The notes under the pieces are model-generated. The model had not been told where the DNA came from, did no database searches, and saw only the letters and a program-made list of their open reading frames with translations. Made by a program: the position numbers and the translations under genes. A stretch of DNA of 64,000 nucleotides from Maylandia zebra (lineage: Eukaryota > Chordata > Actinopteri > Cichliformes > Cichlidae): contig NC_135175.1 of the NCBI RefSeq assembly GCF_041146795.1, positions 37,194,169-37,258,168 on the forward strand, written 5' to 3'. Of the stretch, positions 1 to 11,341 are shown one piece after another (position 1 is the stretch's first letter; every line of letters starts with the position of its first letter).

Positions 1-71
1 TTGTTTCATGTGTTTTCAAACAATCGGTGTGAAAATCTGTCCTTGCTCATCATCATCACACACTTTTTAAA

Positions 72-89
72 TGTGTGTGTGTGTGTGTG
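72..89 (+). repeat. (TG)n tract just before the prkag2 acceptor
   Basis: A run of about nine TG units ends five bases before the exon at 95, so the expected pyrimidine tract is mostly UG repeat. See the hairpin finding with the (CA)n on the other side of the exon. Confidence 0.9.
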
Positions 90-94
90 CGCAG

Positions 95-188
95 GTTCAC
101 CGGCTGGTGGTCGTCGATGAAGAGTCTCGCATTGTCGGTATTGTCTCTCTGTCTGACATCCTGCAGGCGCTGGTCTTAACCCCTGCAG

Positions 189-245
<57 letters not shown>

Positions 246-1292
246 CTCTGTAAATGCACAGATAGAGCTGGGTGTCATCTGCATAGCAGTGTAAATGTAT
301 GCTATGTCTTCTAATGATGCTGCCTAAGGGAAGCATGTATAATGTAAACAGAATTGGTCCTAGCACTGAACCCTGTGGAACTCCATCACTAACCTCAGTG
401 TGTGAAGAGGACTCTCCACTTGAGATAAGATAACCTTTATTAGTCCCACGCGTGGGTTACAGCCGTGGACAGTTGCATAGAAAAATGAAACACTGAATAA
501 GATGTCAGTTAGAAACATTTCCATGAACAAACTGGAGTCTATGAGACCGATATGATACAAACACCACCTAAAGACACGATGATGGTTTGGAGGAAGAGCA
601 GAAAACATCGAGCGGCGCCTCAGACCCGGCTCGCCTCACCTCACCCTCTGTCTCTGTCTGCAGGTCTGGGGAGGAAGGAGTCTCTCCCCCCTCAGCCGAC
701 AGCTCTGGACTCAGCGGGACCAGAGCAGGACCGAAACCAAGAGCAGAACCAGGACCTGGGATCAGAGCCTGGAACAAATCCAGAAACAGAAAGTAAACCC
801 GAGTCAAATCAGCAGGAGGAGGAGGAGGAGCAGGAGGCCGGGGACCCCGAAACAGGAGGAGAGACCGATGCTGCAGAGACAGACAGAGAGAGAGAGGAGG
901 AGGAAAACGAGGAGAGAGAGGAGGGGGGAGAGGATAAAGATGAGGAAACAGAAGGAGAGAAAGAGGAGAGGGAGGAGGTGACAGAGGGAGAGGAAGATGG
1001 AGGGACAACAGAGGTGGAGGCTGAGGAGGAGACCAAAGAGAAGGCAGACAGAAACAATGATGAGGAGACGGAGGGAGACAGAGGGGGAGGGGCAACAGAC
1101 GAGAGAGAGGGAGGAGAAACAGAGATGGAGGCTGAGGAGGAGGACAGAGAGGCGGGAGGGTGTGAGGAAGAGGAGGGCGATGGTAATGAGGGGGGAGGTG
1201 AAGAGAAAGGCGGGGTGGAGGAACAGCCAGATGAAGGAGTGAGAGAGGAGGAGGCAATGCCAGAAGGAGGCGGGGACGGGGAGGCAGTGTGA
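95..1292 (+). CDS. prkag2: AMPK gamma subunit (gamma-2-like), last two coding exons, with long acidic C-terminal tail
   Basis: The gamma subunit is the nucleotide-sensing part of AMP-activated protein kinase and binds AMP/ADP/ATP through four CBS domains. Exon 95-188 follows a cag acceptor and encodes the end of the last CBS domain: [10 protein letters not shown], then [18 protein letters not shown], a gamma-subunit signature. The LTPAG ending favours gamma-2 over gamma-1. Donor gt is at 189; the next acceptor cag ends at 663. Exon 664-1292 completes the split Gly codon and runs 208 more residues to TGA. This tail starts [12 protein letters not shown] and then becomes Glu/Gly/Asp-rich, with repeated EVEAEEE/EMEAEEE blocks. 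Human gamma-2 ends about nine residues after TPAG, so the tail is unusual. Upstream exons lie outside the window. The link with ACTR3B further along matches human 7q36. Family call is firm; paralogue choice is an inference. Confidence 0.88.
190..242 (+). repeat. (AC)n microsatellite in prkag2 last intron
   Basis: About 26 AC units begin at the second base of the intron, so the donor reads CAG|gtacac and the repeat directly continues it. Confidence 0.95.
246..395 (-). mobile_element. LINE reverse transcriptase fragment (L2/CR1-like)
   Basis: On the minus strand an open stretch encodes [20 protein letters not shown] followed by [10 protein letters not shown]. These are the conserved [10 protein letters not shown] and YADD blocks of non-LTR reverse transcriptases. 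It is a short inactive piece inside the last prkag2 intron. The clade is a guess from the motif style. Confidence 0.8.
422..520 (-). mobile_element. 3' tail fragment of a Rex1/CR1-like LINE
   Basis: The stretch with cctttattagtcccacgcgt and gttgcatagaaaaatg recurs almost unchanged at 37785-37865, next to the reverse transcriptase fragment at 39190-40260. This copy is therefore taken as a 5'-truncated tail of the same LINE family, inside the prkag2 last intron. Confidence 0.6.
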
Positions 1293-2104
1293 CATCATCG
1301 CCCGGCTCCTCTGGACTGTCGTCACGGCTCGCCGCGCTCCTCTCGAGCCGACCACCGTAGAAGAAGAAGGGGTGGGATGCACAGTGCAGGCGTATGATTG
1401 GACAAGTCTTCTGAGGGTGGGCGGGGCCTGTGGGTGATTGATGTATGCTAGAGCCAATCAGGGATCTCTGGTGGTCTCTTTATTTAATCCTCAAACTTTA
1501 ATGGTGACAAACTGTCACGTGTTTCATCGACAATCGCATCATTACCGTGGCAACATGAGCGACAGCAGCGCTGCACCTGCTGCAGGCACCACAGATCCCG
1601 AGCGATCCGATTGGCTCACTGATTCCCAACAGGTAAAAAAAAAACAATACTCGTTTATTCTGTAAACAAAGACCGCCCTCTGTTATGTCATGAAGGGGCG
1701 GGCCCATCGCGCTGTCGTGGTGCCTTTGAATCCTGACCACGGTCTCTGATTGGTGGAGAGTTTTATCGATGACTGGTTGTGCCACAGGTGAGTGGAAGAG
1801 CTCACCTGTGTACCTGAGGTGATTGTACGAGTGCGTCTGTTTTATTATTTTGTGTAAATCTGAACAAAGATGAGTTTTATTGTTAATGTAATCATAGTTT
1901 CTGTGGTGAGCGGGGCGGGCTGCAGGTGGCGCTAACACGCAGTGTGCACCACCAGACACGTGAACCTTGTATATAAATACTCTATCCCCAGGGACTCTGG
2001 GAAATGTAGTTACAGAGCAGGTTGTCCCAGCTGTGATGTGTTCGCTGACGTCGTGTGTCAGAGAGCTTCTGTCAGAGCGTCGGCGTGCTGCTGTTCAGAC
2101 GATG

Positions 2105-2110
2105 AATAAA
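2105..2110 (+). terminator. prkag2: Polyadenylation signal of prkag2
   Basis: AATAAA lies 813 bases past the stop codon and is followed by a GT-rich stretch (tgatgttttgctgtgctc). Bases 1293-2104 are then the 3' UTR. I saw no better signal between the stop and here. Confidence 0.65.
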
Positions 2111-2201
2111 GCGTCCTGATGTTTTGCTGTGCTCGAGTCTTCTTTTCTTCTCTGCTGCTTCCTGCTGAGCTTCGCCCTCGTCATTAGATTCAGGCTCAGG
2201 T

Positions 2202-2259
2202 GGGTACAGGTGTGCCTGGTCTCAGTCCCTGTGGATTGAGACCAGGCACACCTGTACCC
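2202..2259. repeat. Perfect 23-bp inverted repeat with 12-base loop
   Basis: The left arm 2202-2224 starts GGGTACAGGTGTGCC. The right arm 2237-2259 ends GGCACACCTGTACCC. The arms are exact reverse complements over 23 bases, with loop gtccctgtggat. It sits about 100 bases past the prkag2 polyadenylation signal. Confidence 0.95.
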
Positions 2260-3030
2260 CACTCCAACCTTCTTCATCATGCAAATGAAGTGCAGGCTTC
2301 ATCAGGGCGCGCCCTGAAAACTCAGCGGCGTCCACAGTGGGCCTGATCCCAGGATCCTCTCTATCCAGCCAGGTGTCAAAGACTGTGTGACGCCTTATTA
2401 AGTGTAGTAGCAACGCACTCTGGAAGCTAACGGCTCAAACCTAAAGCGGAGGAATCCACTGCCATCTGTTTCTAAGAGCGACGCCGTCACGACACACACA
2501 TGATCTAAAACACAGTCTAGACGTCACAGCCGAGGAGAAAGGCCCGAGCGCTGAACTCGAGGAGGAATCGAGCTAAATGTCAACACAGCACACCTGAAAG
2601 TAACCATGGCAACAGCCACAATGACATCGATGTCCACTGTTGCTGAGGTCATGATGTTAGTGTTTCTATGCTGCGGCACGAAGACGAACAGCTGGCTTCA
2701 TGAAATCGGTGATGCAGATGTCCGTCGTGCAGCTCATCAGTGATGTGCTGAAGAGTCGTTCTTCCATCACACGTGTCGGCTGACGTGGGCTTTTTAAACA
2801 AACCTGTCCTAATAATAATCACTGCAGCTCGTTTACTTGCTAATGCTAATCTGTCCCCCACAAACTCACCGCAGGTTCATCCACAAACAGCCCCACCAGC
2901 TCCACCCTCTGGAGGTGGATCTGCCCCCCTCCGTGCAGATTACAGCGACGTCATCATCAACAGACGAGATGACAGTAAAGATTTTAAAACTGTAAAATGA
3001 AGTCTTATGACATCAGGTCCCATCTATGGG
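2260..3030. other. Intergenic stretch with no gene recognised
   Basis: Only short open frames on both strands, none with a recognisable motif or a convincing splice-site pair. No repeat boundaries could be set. Confidence 0.5.
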
Positions 3031-3039
3031 ACAGTCGGT

Positions 3040-3714
3040 GAGGACATTACCACCCAAACTGTGACGCCAACAAACCATCAACTTAAAATACACAATAATA
3101 CCTGTAAATATCCTATACCGAACTGGAGATTGTTATTCATGCTTTTATCTCATCACGACTGGACTATTGCAATTCCCTGTTTACTTGTCTAAACAAAGGT
3201 TCCTTGGAGCGTCTGCAGATCGTTCAGAATGCTGCAGCAAGACTGTTGACGAAAGCTTCTAAATATTCACATATAACACCGTTGCTTATGCAGTTACATT
3301 GGCTTCCTGTCGAATTTAGAGTCCATTTTAAGATTTTGGTTTTAACTTTTAAGGCTCTTCAACAACAAGCACCACCATATATCATTGAACTTTTACAGCC
3401 CTATGCCCCTAGTAGGTCTCTGAGGTCGAGTAGTCAGGGCCTACTTGTCATTCAGTATACGAGACTGAAAACTAGGGGTGATAGAGCTTTTGCTACTGTG
3501 GCCGCCAGAATGTGGAATTCTCTTCCTCAGGACTTACGATCCGCTGATTCATTGATTACTTTTAAAAAACAGCTAAAAACACATCTTTTTAAAACTGCCT
3601 TTTGCTAACTTTGTTTGTATCTTGTCTTTTTAATCTGTTATATCTTGTAAAGCACTTTGTGATCTCTATCTAGACATGTGCTATATAAATAAAATTTTAC
3701 TTACTTACTTAAAA
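3040..3714 (+). mobile_element. L2-type LINE, 3' end with RT C-terminal region
   Basis: An open frame reads VIHAFISSRLDYCNSL, then ERLQIVQNAAARLLT, HITPLLMQLHWLPV, FKILVLTFKAL and RMWNSLPQDLR up to a stop near 3606. This is the C-terminal region of teleost L2/CR1-group LINE ORF2. It is followed by a UTR with TGTAAAGCACTTTGTG and GTGCTATATAAATAAA, ending in a (CTTA)n tail at about 3714. The upstream parts are missing, so it is 5'-truncated and dead. The 5' limit is approximate. Confidence 0.85.
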
Positions 3715-4109
3715 AGGAGGTAAACAGGAAGTGTTACACACCTGTGTGTGTCGCAGGCTCTAGGCAGGATACGTCCCTCATCACATGGGTAAAAAACCTT
3801 TGTATCAGAGCCTCACTGATGATTCAGCTCATTTTTCCTGCACAGATGATCCATCAGTGTTCGTCTTACATTATAGAGCCATCATACAGTATTTATTCCT
3901 TTGTATTATCAGCATGTTTGTCATTATGTCCAGAGCAGGCAGCCAAACAAATGCATAAGTCCGTCTGAATAAGTCAATATGGAAGGAAGGAGGGGGCGTG
4001 TCTCAGAGTTACCTCCCAGCCAGGCTCAAACACCAAGTGGTCGGCCAGGGCCTGCACCTGGCTTTAGCACTGTGAGGTGCTGACATGCACAAACATGGAG
4101 GCATGAAGA

Positions 4110-4460
4110 GCAGCCACAGATGAGAAAAGAGTGGAAAAATGTAACCAAACATGAGCTCATGGCCTTCTTTGGATTGACTGTTCTCGCAGGAAGTGAGAAG
4201 GACTGGGATGTCCCAGTCAGTGTGTTTGTACAAGGCCACTATGTCAATTCAAAGATTTGAAGATATTCCCTGTTTCTTTGATGCCAAGAGGACCAGAGCC
4301 TACCGACTGAAAACAGACCACATGGCAGCTTTCTGCTGCGTGTGGGAGCTGTGTGATTGTGTTACAGAGGCTGAACAACGTGTGCCTGTCAGAGGGAGGA
4401 GCCAGCTCCTGCAGTGGCTGCAGAGCACGTTTAAGAATATGTCATCTTCACCCAAATGAG
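4110..4460 (+). mobile_element. piggyBac transposase relic (PGBD4-like)
   Basis: One frame encodes ELMAFFGLTVLAGSEKDWD, resembling the piggyBac block that begins with a helix ending in GLLILAG. A second frame, beginning near 4220, encodes RFEDIPCFFDAKRTRAYRLK followed by TDHMAAFCCVWE, the RF..I...FDDK..R..R...DK block of the family. At least one frameshift separates the two blocks and the catalytic remainder is absent. The terminal repeats were not found. Identification rests on motif memory only. Confidence 0.65.
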
Positions 4461-5280
4461 ACAAATGTCTTATGATTATGTGGAAGAGTGGTGACGCAAA
4501 AACTGCAATTTCTCAAAATGAGTTAAAAAATAAATAAAAATGCAAATGGCCTCATGTCACAAATGTGTTTTATGAGGAATACCTGGAATATGAAAATATT
4601 ACAACTGTTGGTTTCAAAGAGTTTGAAGAATAAAAACCGAGTTCACTGCAAAAACACATTAATTTTATTTGGGGCCAAATAAAATGATTTGGAGCAAAGA
4701 AAATTTCTCTGTGTCTGAATTAAACTGTGCTAATCAGGACGGATGACAATCACTCTCATTTGATGCCAAACTGCATTATTTTAAACTCGTAGGTCATTTC
4801 CAGGATATTTCAAATCAGACTTCAGTGGTGGCAAAAACAGATGTTTAACATCAGGCAGCGAGGTCACAGCGCTCACACTCCCACACAGCTGTGAGGAGCT
4901 CTTACAGACCACGGTGACTGTGCAGAGGGACGTTTGTAGAATCAGCAGACACGTTTAACCGGAGGCACACACAAGTCCACTCTGCTTACTGGCTTTTAAC
5001 TGACATTAGAATCCTCGTGGAGGACGGCTGTGTGAGGGTTGTTGTTAGTTTGTGTGTAGGCCTTCCTGCTGCTCGCACTGCAGCATGACTGTGCAGCTGA
5101 TGCTGTTCATGCTTTCTTCAGAGACACACCCACTCCACCTGCACACTCACAGCAAAGCAGATGTGTTACCACGTAATGAAGTGATGCCTCTGCAGGTGCT
5201 TGCAGTCGACACATGCAAAGGAACGCTGTCCTCTGATGAGACCGATGATGAGATGTCATTACCGTAGGAAAATCCACACA
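4461..5280. other. Intergenic, AT-rich, nothing recognised
   Basis: The open frame at 5052-5267 lacks a recognisable domain and splice context, and I do not call it a gene. Confidence 0.5.
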
Positions 5281-5290
5281 GTGTAGGTCT

Positions 5291-5452
5291 GTGTGGGTCT
5301 GAGTGGATCTGTGCGGACTGAGTGGGTTTGTGTGGGTCTGTGTGGGAGTGTGTGGGTCTGAGTGGGTCTGTGCGGACTGAGTGGGTTTGTGTGGGTCTGT
5401 GTGGGAGTGTGTGGGTCTGAGTGGATCTGTGCGGACTGAGTGGGTCTGTGTG
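5291..5452 (+). repeat. 59-bp minisatellite, about 2.7 units
   Basis: Units begin at 5291, 5350 and 5409, each starting gtgtgggtctgagtgg. Inside each unit a ~10-base GTGTGGGTCT-like subunit is repeated with variations, so the repeat has two levels. Confidence 0.9.
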
Positions 5453-6502
5453 ATCCTGGTGATCCTAAATCCTGGAGCTTGTTCCTGGGAACGTCTTCAA
5501 AGTAAATATTAAATGTTGTGTTTTTGTTGAATGTTTATAAAACGTAATTTGTATCCATTTTTGTTTTTTCTTTAAAGTTGTGAGAATATGCTGACCTAGT
5601 TTTGTTACGTAACTTTGTAATTCCTTTTATTGGAAAAGGTTTTGGAAAGTGATTGGTTCATTGGCTCATGGACCCGCCCATTAATCAGGGGATTAAGAGC
5701 ACCTGGAGGGGTGTGGTGAGGATGGTTTTTTGTTTGCCAAATGTCTGATGGGAGGGTTAGAAAATGATTTTTTTGACCACTTTTGAAGTTGTTAAAGCAA
5801 ATTAAGGTAACTTTCGTTTAATTTTAAGTTGTAAGAAGTTATTTGGTTGATTTTTGTTTATAATTTTGCACGAAATAAACGGCATATGATTTTTAAACAA
5901 TGGAGTCAGAAGTGCGCTCTAAAACAAACCTCCTGTTGCCACCCACGGCCTTTTCTGGGACTTTGTTGGTGTTTGGAACATAAAAGGCCGTGACATTAAC
6001 CAATCAGCTGCAGTCTGATCTGTAGTTTCCTGTTAGCATGTAAAGCTTAGACTGAACAGTATAATCTACGTTACAGACGCTGACTTTGTTCTGATGAGCT
6101 GCCAACCACAGTCAAAGAGACGTGTGGGCACTGAGACGAGGATCTTACATGTTTGCAAGATTTCTTGCAGGAGCTCAAAGTATCAGGTACTATATAGTAT
6201 CAGCTGTATATACCTGTAGTACTGTGTATATACCGTATATACAGTATTTTACATGCAGAGCACCTCGAAGCGTCCTTAGATATTAATTTAAAACATTCTC
6301 GTACAGACTGGTTTTTATTTTGATCATAAACAGCTTCAAACATCACAGATGGAAACAGGCTGGTGTCCTGCACGTGCTCCAGGGATGACTGGACAATCCA
6401 TGTTCACATCCTTCCTGATGAAAACGGACCTTTCAAAATAAAAGTTTGACCACAACTGTAAGGAGATCTCTGGTTCTGTGAGAGCACCTGAACACTTACA
6501 GA
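5453..6502. other. Intergenic, no gene recognised
   Basis: Contains an AATAAA at about 5874 without a recognised gene upstream, and a TATA-rich imperfect palindrome near 6185-6245 (gtatatacctgtag, tgtatataccgtatatacag). Confidence 0.4.
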
Positions 6503-6510
6503 GTTTAGAA

Positions 6511-6734
6511 CAGGGGTGGGCAACTCCAGGCCTCGAGGGCCGGTGTCCCTGCAGGTTTTAGATGTCCTTGAACCAACACAGCTGATTTAAATGGCTAAAT
6601 TAGCTCCTCCCCATGTCCTGAAGTTCTCCAGAGGCCTGGCAACGAACGAATCATGTGATTCAGGTGTGTTGACCCGAGATGAGATCTAAAACCTGCAGAA
6701 CACCGACCCTTGGGCCTGAAATTGCCCACCCCTG
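6511..6734 (+). mobile_element. hAT-type MITE, copy 1
   Basis: The ends are inverted repeats (CAGGGGTGGGCAA... and ...TTGCCCACCCCTG). The flanks gtttagaa (6503-6510) and gttcagaa (6735-6742) match at 7 of 8 bases, as expected of an 8-bp hAT target duplication. It has no coding capacity. A second copy is at 26542. Confidence 0.85.
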
Positions 6735-6742
6735 GTTCAGAA

Positions 6743-8436
6743 CCATGATGGGTGCAGCAGTTAGCCATGTTGGCGTCCTTACGCGAGGTTCTCTCTGATG
6801 TGGAAACTAAAGGAGTAAAGATGTTGGTAAACATTAGCTGATGTTTGTTGCTGCTTGATGAAAATAACAAGAACTGTTCAGCAGGATCATCATTCCACTG
6901 TATCCTGAAGTATAAGATCATACAGGATTGACTGCATGTTTTCGTTCCACCGTAATCCTGTAAGGTGAACACTGTGGATCCAGACTAAAGCTTAGATCCA
7001 CTCCAGCTCCCCCATCAGTCCTGCCTGAAGGTTACAACATCTCTGTTTTACAGTTGATTCAAAGGAAATCTGTAAGTGTTGCTGGATTCAGTGACTTCAG
7101 TTCCAGGAGCCCAAAGAATGGCAGCTGATTACCAAGTAAAGTACTGGTCACATCAACACTGCATTGTTACCGTACTCTGTGTAGTTGTTAATAGTTCCAC
7201 ATGTTTTGGTTAAACGCTGTGTAGCATCGAACACTGAGAGAAGCTAAGCTTTGTCTAACTGTAATCTGAATGTTTTAGCAAAGTAATGCAGTATTTTGGT
7301 CCATGTTAGGTGTCACTGTTGGTTTGACGCCTGTTACCCAGGTCACGTGACTCAGATTGTTCCAGAGGCTCCATCGTTCTCTGCAGCCCCTCCAGCTTCC
7401 TCATCCTGTGGGCTGTGCTGTGTGCAGCAGAGCTCTCTCCCAGTCAGTGCCACAAACACAGACTATTCATCTAGAACAGGTGGAGAGATGTGTAAGCGTT
7501 CTTTACGTTAAATACAACCTTCGTTTTCATTTTATTCTAACAGTAATTTAGATCAGTGCTAACTGAAAACCAAGAGTGTATAAAACCACCAGGAGCATCT
7601 CCAGATGTGCTAAAATACTTTGGGGATTATAGGGAACCTGAGTTGTCCTCGTCCAGCTGCTCGTCCCACACAGCAGAGCTGTTCAGCAGTGACGCCTCCT
7701 CCTGTCCTGGTGGGATCGTTAGTCCGTCCTCCAACATGCGGTCCAGACCTGCTCGGAGTCCAGCAGACGCCAAAGATATGAATGACATCAGGCCGTCCTC
7801 CCCCAGTGAGTGAAGGACATCCTGGTACGTGTTACTGTAATCCAGACATTGCACCAAAGTCCTCCTACTCTGTAAATACATCTGAATTTATTTTGGATTT
7901 CAGGTGTGTTTCCGATCAGTATCAGATCTAACCACGCAGTCAGGTAATAATGTGCAAACGACTGACCTCTGAAGGTGGCAGACAGGAAACTCGCTCTCCC
8001 TGTTCCTCAAACATGATCTGCGCTGCGTGACAACGACACAGCTGTACAGAACACTGACGAGTTCATTTCATTCATTCTTATTCATTCTGTATCACAGCCA
8101 ATCAGATGAACCAAATTTTAAAAAAAAATAACACAAAACAAACAAACGGTCAGGACAAAAATTTCTTTCAGGTACATAAACTATGAAGTAGTCAACAAAA
8201 AACCAAGTGCAATATGCACGACACAGACTCAGAGATGGAGCGAGCTTAACGGGCTCGTTCTCCTGTCAATCACAACAACTCTGTTATTATTTCATTAGCT
8301 GTCATTTATTTGCCAAAGTCAGTTGTTGTTAACAGGGCTGCTGATCATTGCTTGTTAGAGCTGCATGCACAGCTTTGAGAACAGTGTTTAATAAGTGTTC
8401 ATATTTATTTGGGACTTAGCTCTACCTCCTGGCTGT
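6743..8436. other. Intergenic, no gene recognised
   Basis: Open frames at 7556-7813 (+) and 7627-7881 (-) overlap on opposite strands. Neither has a motif I know. No repeat ends were identified. Confidence 0.45.
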
Positions 8437-8438
8437 AG

Positions 8439-8515
8439 CTCAGGCGGTAGAGCAGGTCATCTGCTGATCGGACGGTTGGTGGTTCGATTCCTGGCTCCAA
8501 CAGTCTGCATGCCTA
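8439..8515 (+). mobile_element. tRNA-derived SINE head (truncated)
   Basis: Starts GGCTGTAGCTCAGGCGGTAG (box A-like) and has GGTTCGATTCC (box B), then the SINE body start agtctgcatgcc. The body is then cut off. A fuller relative is at 24861. It is not a functional tRNA: no plausible anticodon arm was found and the family is repeated. Confidence 0.75.
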
Positions 8516-8519
8516 TAAT

Positions 8520-10194
8520 GTAGAATGAGTCCATTTAGAAACAACTTAAAGTCTAATGCATTAAGGCTGTGATGGATTTACTGACAGTTTGAAGAGGATC
8601 ACAGATGAACCTCAGCAGCTTCCATATCACAGCTTATGGACACTCAGCACAAAGCTGTTATTTTTCGTGTCTATTGTGCAGAACAAGAGTTTTCAGCACT
8701 TTCTGACAGTAGCTGACAGCAAACACAGAGAACCTGTTAAAAACTCAGCCGAGTGAGACGTCGTGTTTCAGTCGCTGTGGACACTGGTCATGAGGGGTTT
8801 CCTCGGCATCACTGTGCATCACACACAGGTGACTGAATCTGTGAGAAATCTGGAGCTACATGTGACCGATACAGACAAACGATTCGTGACAATGCTGCCA
8901 GCGTGTGGAGAGCTTCCCCACTGAGCAGGTGAGGAACATGATGATGATGATGATGGTGATCAGAGCTCTGGCACGTCTTCACCTCGGATGATCTGACGCA
9001 GTAGCGGCTGCTATGGCAAACACAGAGATGGCTGTCAGAGACCATCTCCTTCTCTTTGAAAGTTATCTAAGCTGCACACAAGCACAACATTCAAAGACGT
9101 GTTTGAAGCTGCTGCTGTGATCACAGGTGGACTTCAGCCCCGAGACAAGTGGAGGCAGTTCTCCAGTGTGAACATCTGATCAGCAGGAGCTATTGTTCAC
9201 AGCACCGAGCGGATGCTGCTGAGGGAGATGCCGGACGTCTGGAAGCCTTTCAGCGAAGCAACAGATTTGAGAAAATAGTTTTGATCCGTGATGTCCCTCA
9301 GTCACCACATGGAGAAGCTGAAGCCGCCGTCTGTTTCCTGAATGGCCTGGTCAGGAGTCTCCAAGCATCTTTGAACACAAGATTCTTGGAATCTTTATCC
9401 GTGTCCGAATGGATCACTGCCCCCTCAGATCCAGTGACCTCACAGCAGCTGCTTTGGATCCTGGATCCTGTCGGGACATAAAGACAGGTGACACAAACCT
9501 TAAAGGTAAAGACTGAATTTAGTGGGAGTTTTTCGTCTAAAATTGTAATAAAGGCTCTTTGCTGTTGTTAATTTGTTTGGTCAGATCATCTGCAAAGTCA
9601 GAGTAACCTGTGACTCCTGGTGATGATGGAGGACTCTGCTGCTTCCTGTAAGAGGCAGAGGAAGGATGTCGATCCTGCTGATGCACCGAGCGCCTCTGGG
9701 TCTTCCTGCACTACTCCATGTGGCCACCGCAGTTTGGCAGCTCTGCATGGAGAGCTGCAGTGGAGCTGCAGTGGAGCGAGTTCAGCTATGGTGGCATCAT
9801 TTTACAAATGACTGACAGACTGCAATGCAGAACAGTTAGTGCACATTCCTGTTCATTGTTCACTTCGTGTGTGTGTGTGTGTGTGTGTGACTCACACAAA
9901 CACACAGAGAGCAGACGACACAGAGGACACGCTAATCACGCTGCAGTAAATTTACTGCGATGGCTGTTTGCTCTGTACAGTCTCCCGTCTGAACAGGAAG
10001 TTCTGGTTTTTCATTGAATGTTCATTCTGTGACTCTTCTTGCAGCTGAGCTGAGCTGTACATTACTGAGGTGCAATTTCAGGATCACTTTGTGTATATTC
10101 TGCAAGTTCCTCAGGTGTTGAGATAAACGCAGATTTCAAAAAGAACACATGGTCTGTTATTTACATTTAACATATAACTGCAACATTGTTTAAA
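8520..10194. other. Intergenic, no gene recognised
   Basis: Includes (TG)11 at 9867-9889. The frame at 9149-9481 is open for 110 codons but shows no motif I recognise. Confidence 0.45.
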
Positions 10195-10280
10195 AAAAAG
10201 ACTTGAACGGACTTGAAATTCAAAGATTCGGACTCGACTCTGACTTGAGGATAAAGACTTGAGACTTGGTCCCACCTCTG
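10195..10280 (-). mobile_element. hAT-like terminal fragment
   Basis: The stretch ends in gacttggtcccacctctg, i.e. CAGAGGTGGGACCAAGTC on the minus strand, a start seen on many fish hAT MITEs. The internal part is rich in GACTTG words. The other end was not found. Confidence 0.45.
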
Positions 10281-11341
10281 GAGCAACACATGGAAGATTA
10301 AATTAAATGATAAAACAGTTACAAACTGTGTTGCTGAATAATTGATGTTCATAAAAAATGAGCTCATTCCAAAGCTACCAAACACTGAGGATGAAACGGG
10401 TAAACCTTCACCTTCTCGGAGCAGCCCTCCACTCCACCAACGTCACAACACTGCAGCTGTTTGAGGCCTGAAACTGAACGTGTGTTTTTAGAGGACCTGT
10501 TATGATGGAAAATATCGAATGATTGCTCGAGACTTTTTACAATTAACCATGTTACTGATTTTGTTAAACATCCTGTAATCGTGCTCTAACAAGTTTAAAA
10601 ATCATATACACTTTAAGGACACATTAGATAAAGTTGAGTTGAGCAGTTTTATAGTATAACGTGCATCTGTCTGCCCAGCATGTGTTAGAGCTCTGTAACT
10701 GAGTATTTCACCGTATTAGCTTGTGATTGGTGTCTATGTGGACCAGGGAGAGACGGCCTCGCTCCGAGTAGCTTCTTCTCACAGCACAGCCTGGTTCTAC
10801 AATCTGTGAGAAGATCCCTGCAGCATCATGTCGATGCATGGAGGCCATCATTGTCCCCCTCTGAACACAGACACCAAATATCGCTGAATGGATGGGTTTG
10901 ATTTCTGATAGCTGACATGATGTGCTGTATGTTCCTCTCACAGACAAGTCAGAGCCATGCAACAGTCTGAGGATGTGCTGAGAGAGTGGAACGTTCACAG
11001 GTGTGTGATGGTGTTCAAAACAGCGCGCACCATCAACCACGCACTTTCAGCGTTTATCTGAAGAGTGACACTTTATTAGGAACACAGCACTCGAGTCCTG
11101 TGGAAGTGCCGGTTTGCAGATGTGCTGTTGTCAGGTTGGTATCACTGAGGCTGCAGGGACCTGTGTAAGCTGTGCCCCCCCACTCGATCCTCAGAGGGTT
11201 TGTAACGTGCTCCCCACCAGCTGCTCTGTGCAGGATGAGCGGAGCCAGCAGGGAGGCGTGTCTGTGCGCCTCTCCTGCTGTGGAGGAGCTGCTCGGGGTT
11301 TGTTTCTGCTTCATCGCTGTGTGGTCATGTGACCAGCTGAG
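10281..11341. other. Intergenic, nothing recognised
   Basis: Small overlapping open frames on both strands, no motif, no repeat boundary. Confidence 0.45.

Noticed and set aside
568-1257. Long Pro/Ser/Leu-rich frame antisense to the prkag2 tail
   Set aside because: Shadow of the Glu-rich coding exon; the + strand reading is continuous with the conserved CBS exon and splice sites.
7556-7881. Overlapping frames on both strands (85 and 84 codons)
   Set aside because: Neither shows a motif or splice context; left as intergenic.
8439-8515. Possible tRNA gene
   Set aside because: Box A and B are present, but the sequence continues into a SINE body and belongs to a repeated family; no good anticodon arm.
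9149-9481. 110-codon frame on the + strand
   Set aside because: No recognisable motif, no splice sites of quality, composition like surrounding intergenic DNA.
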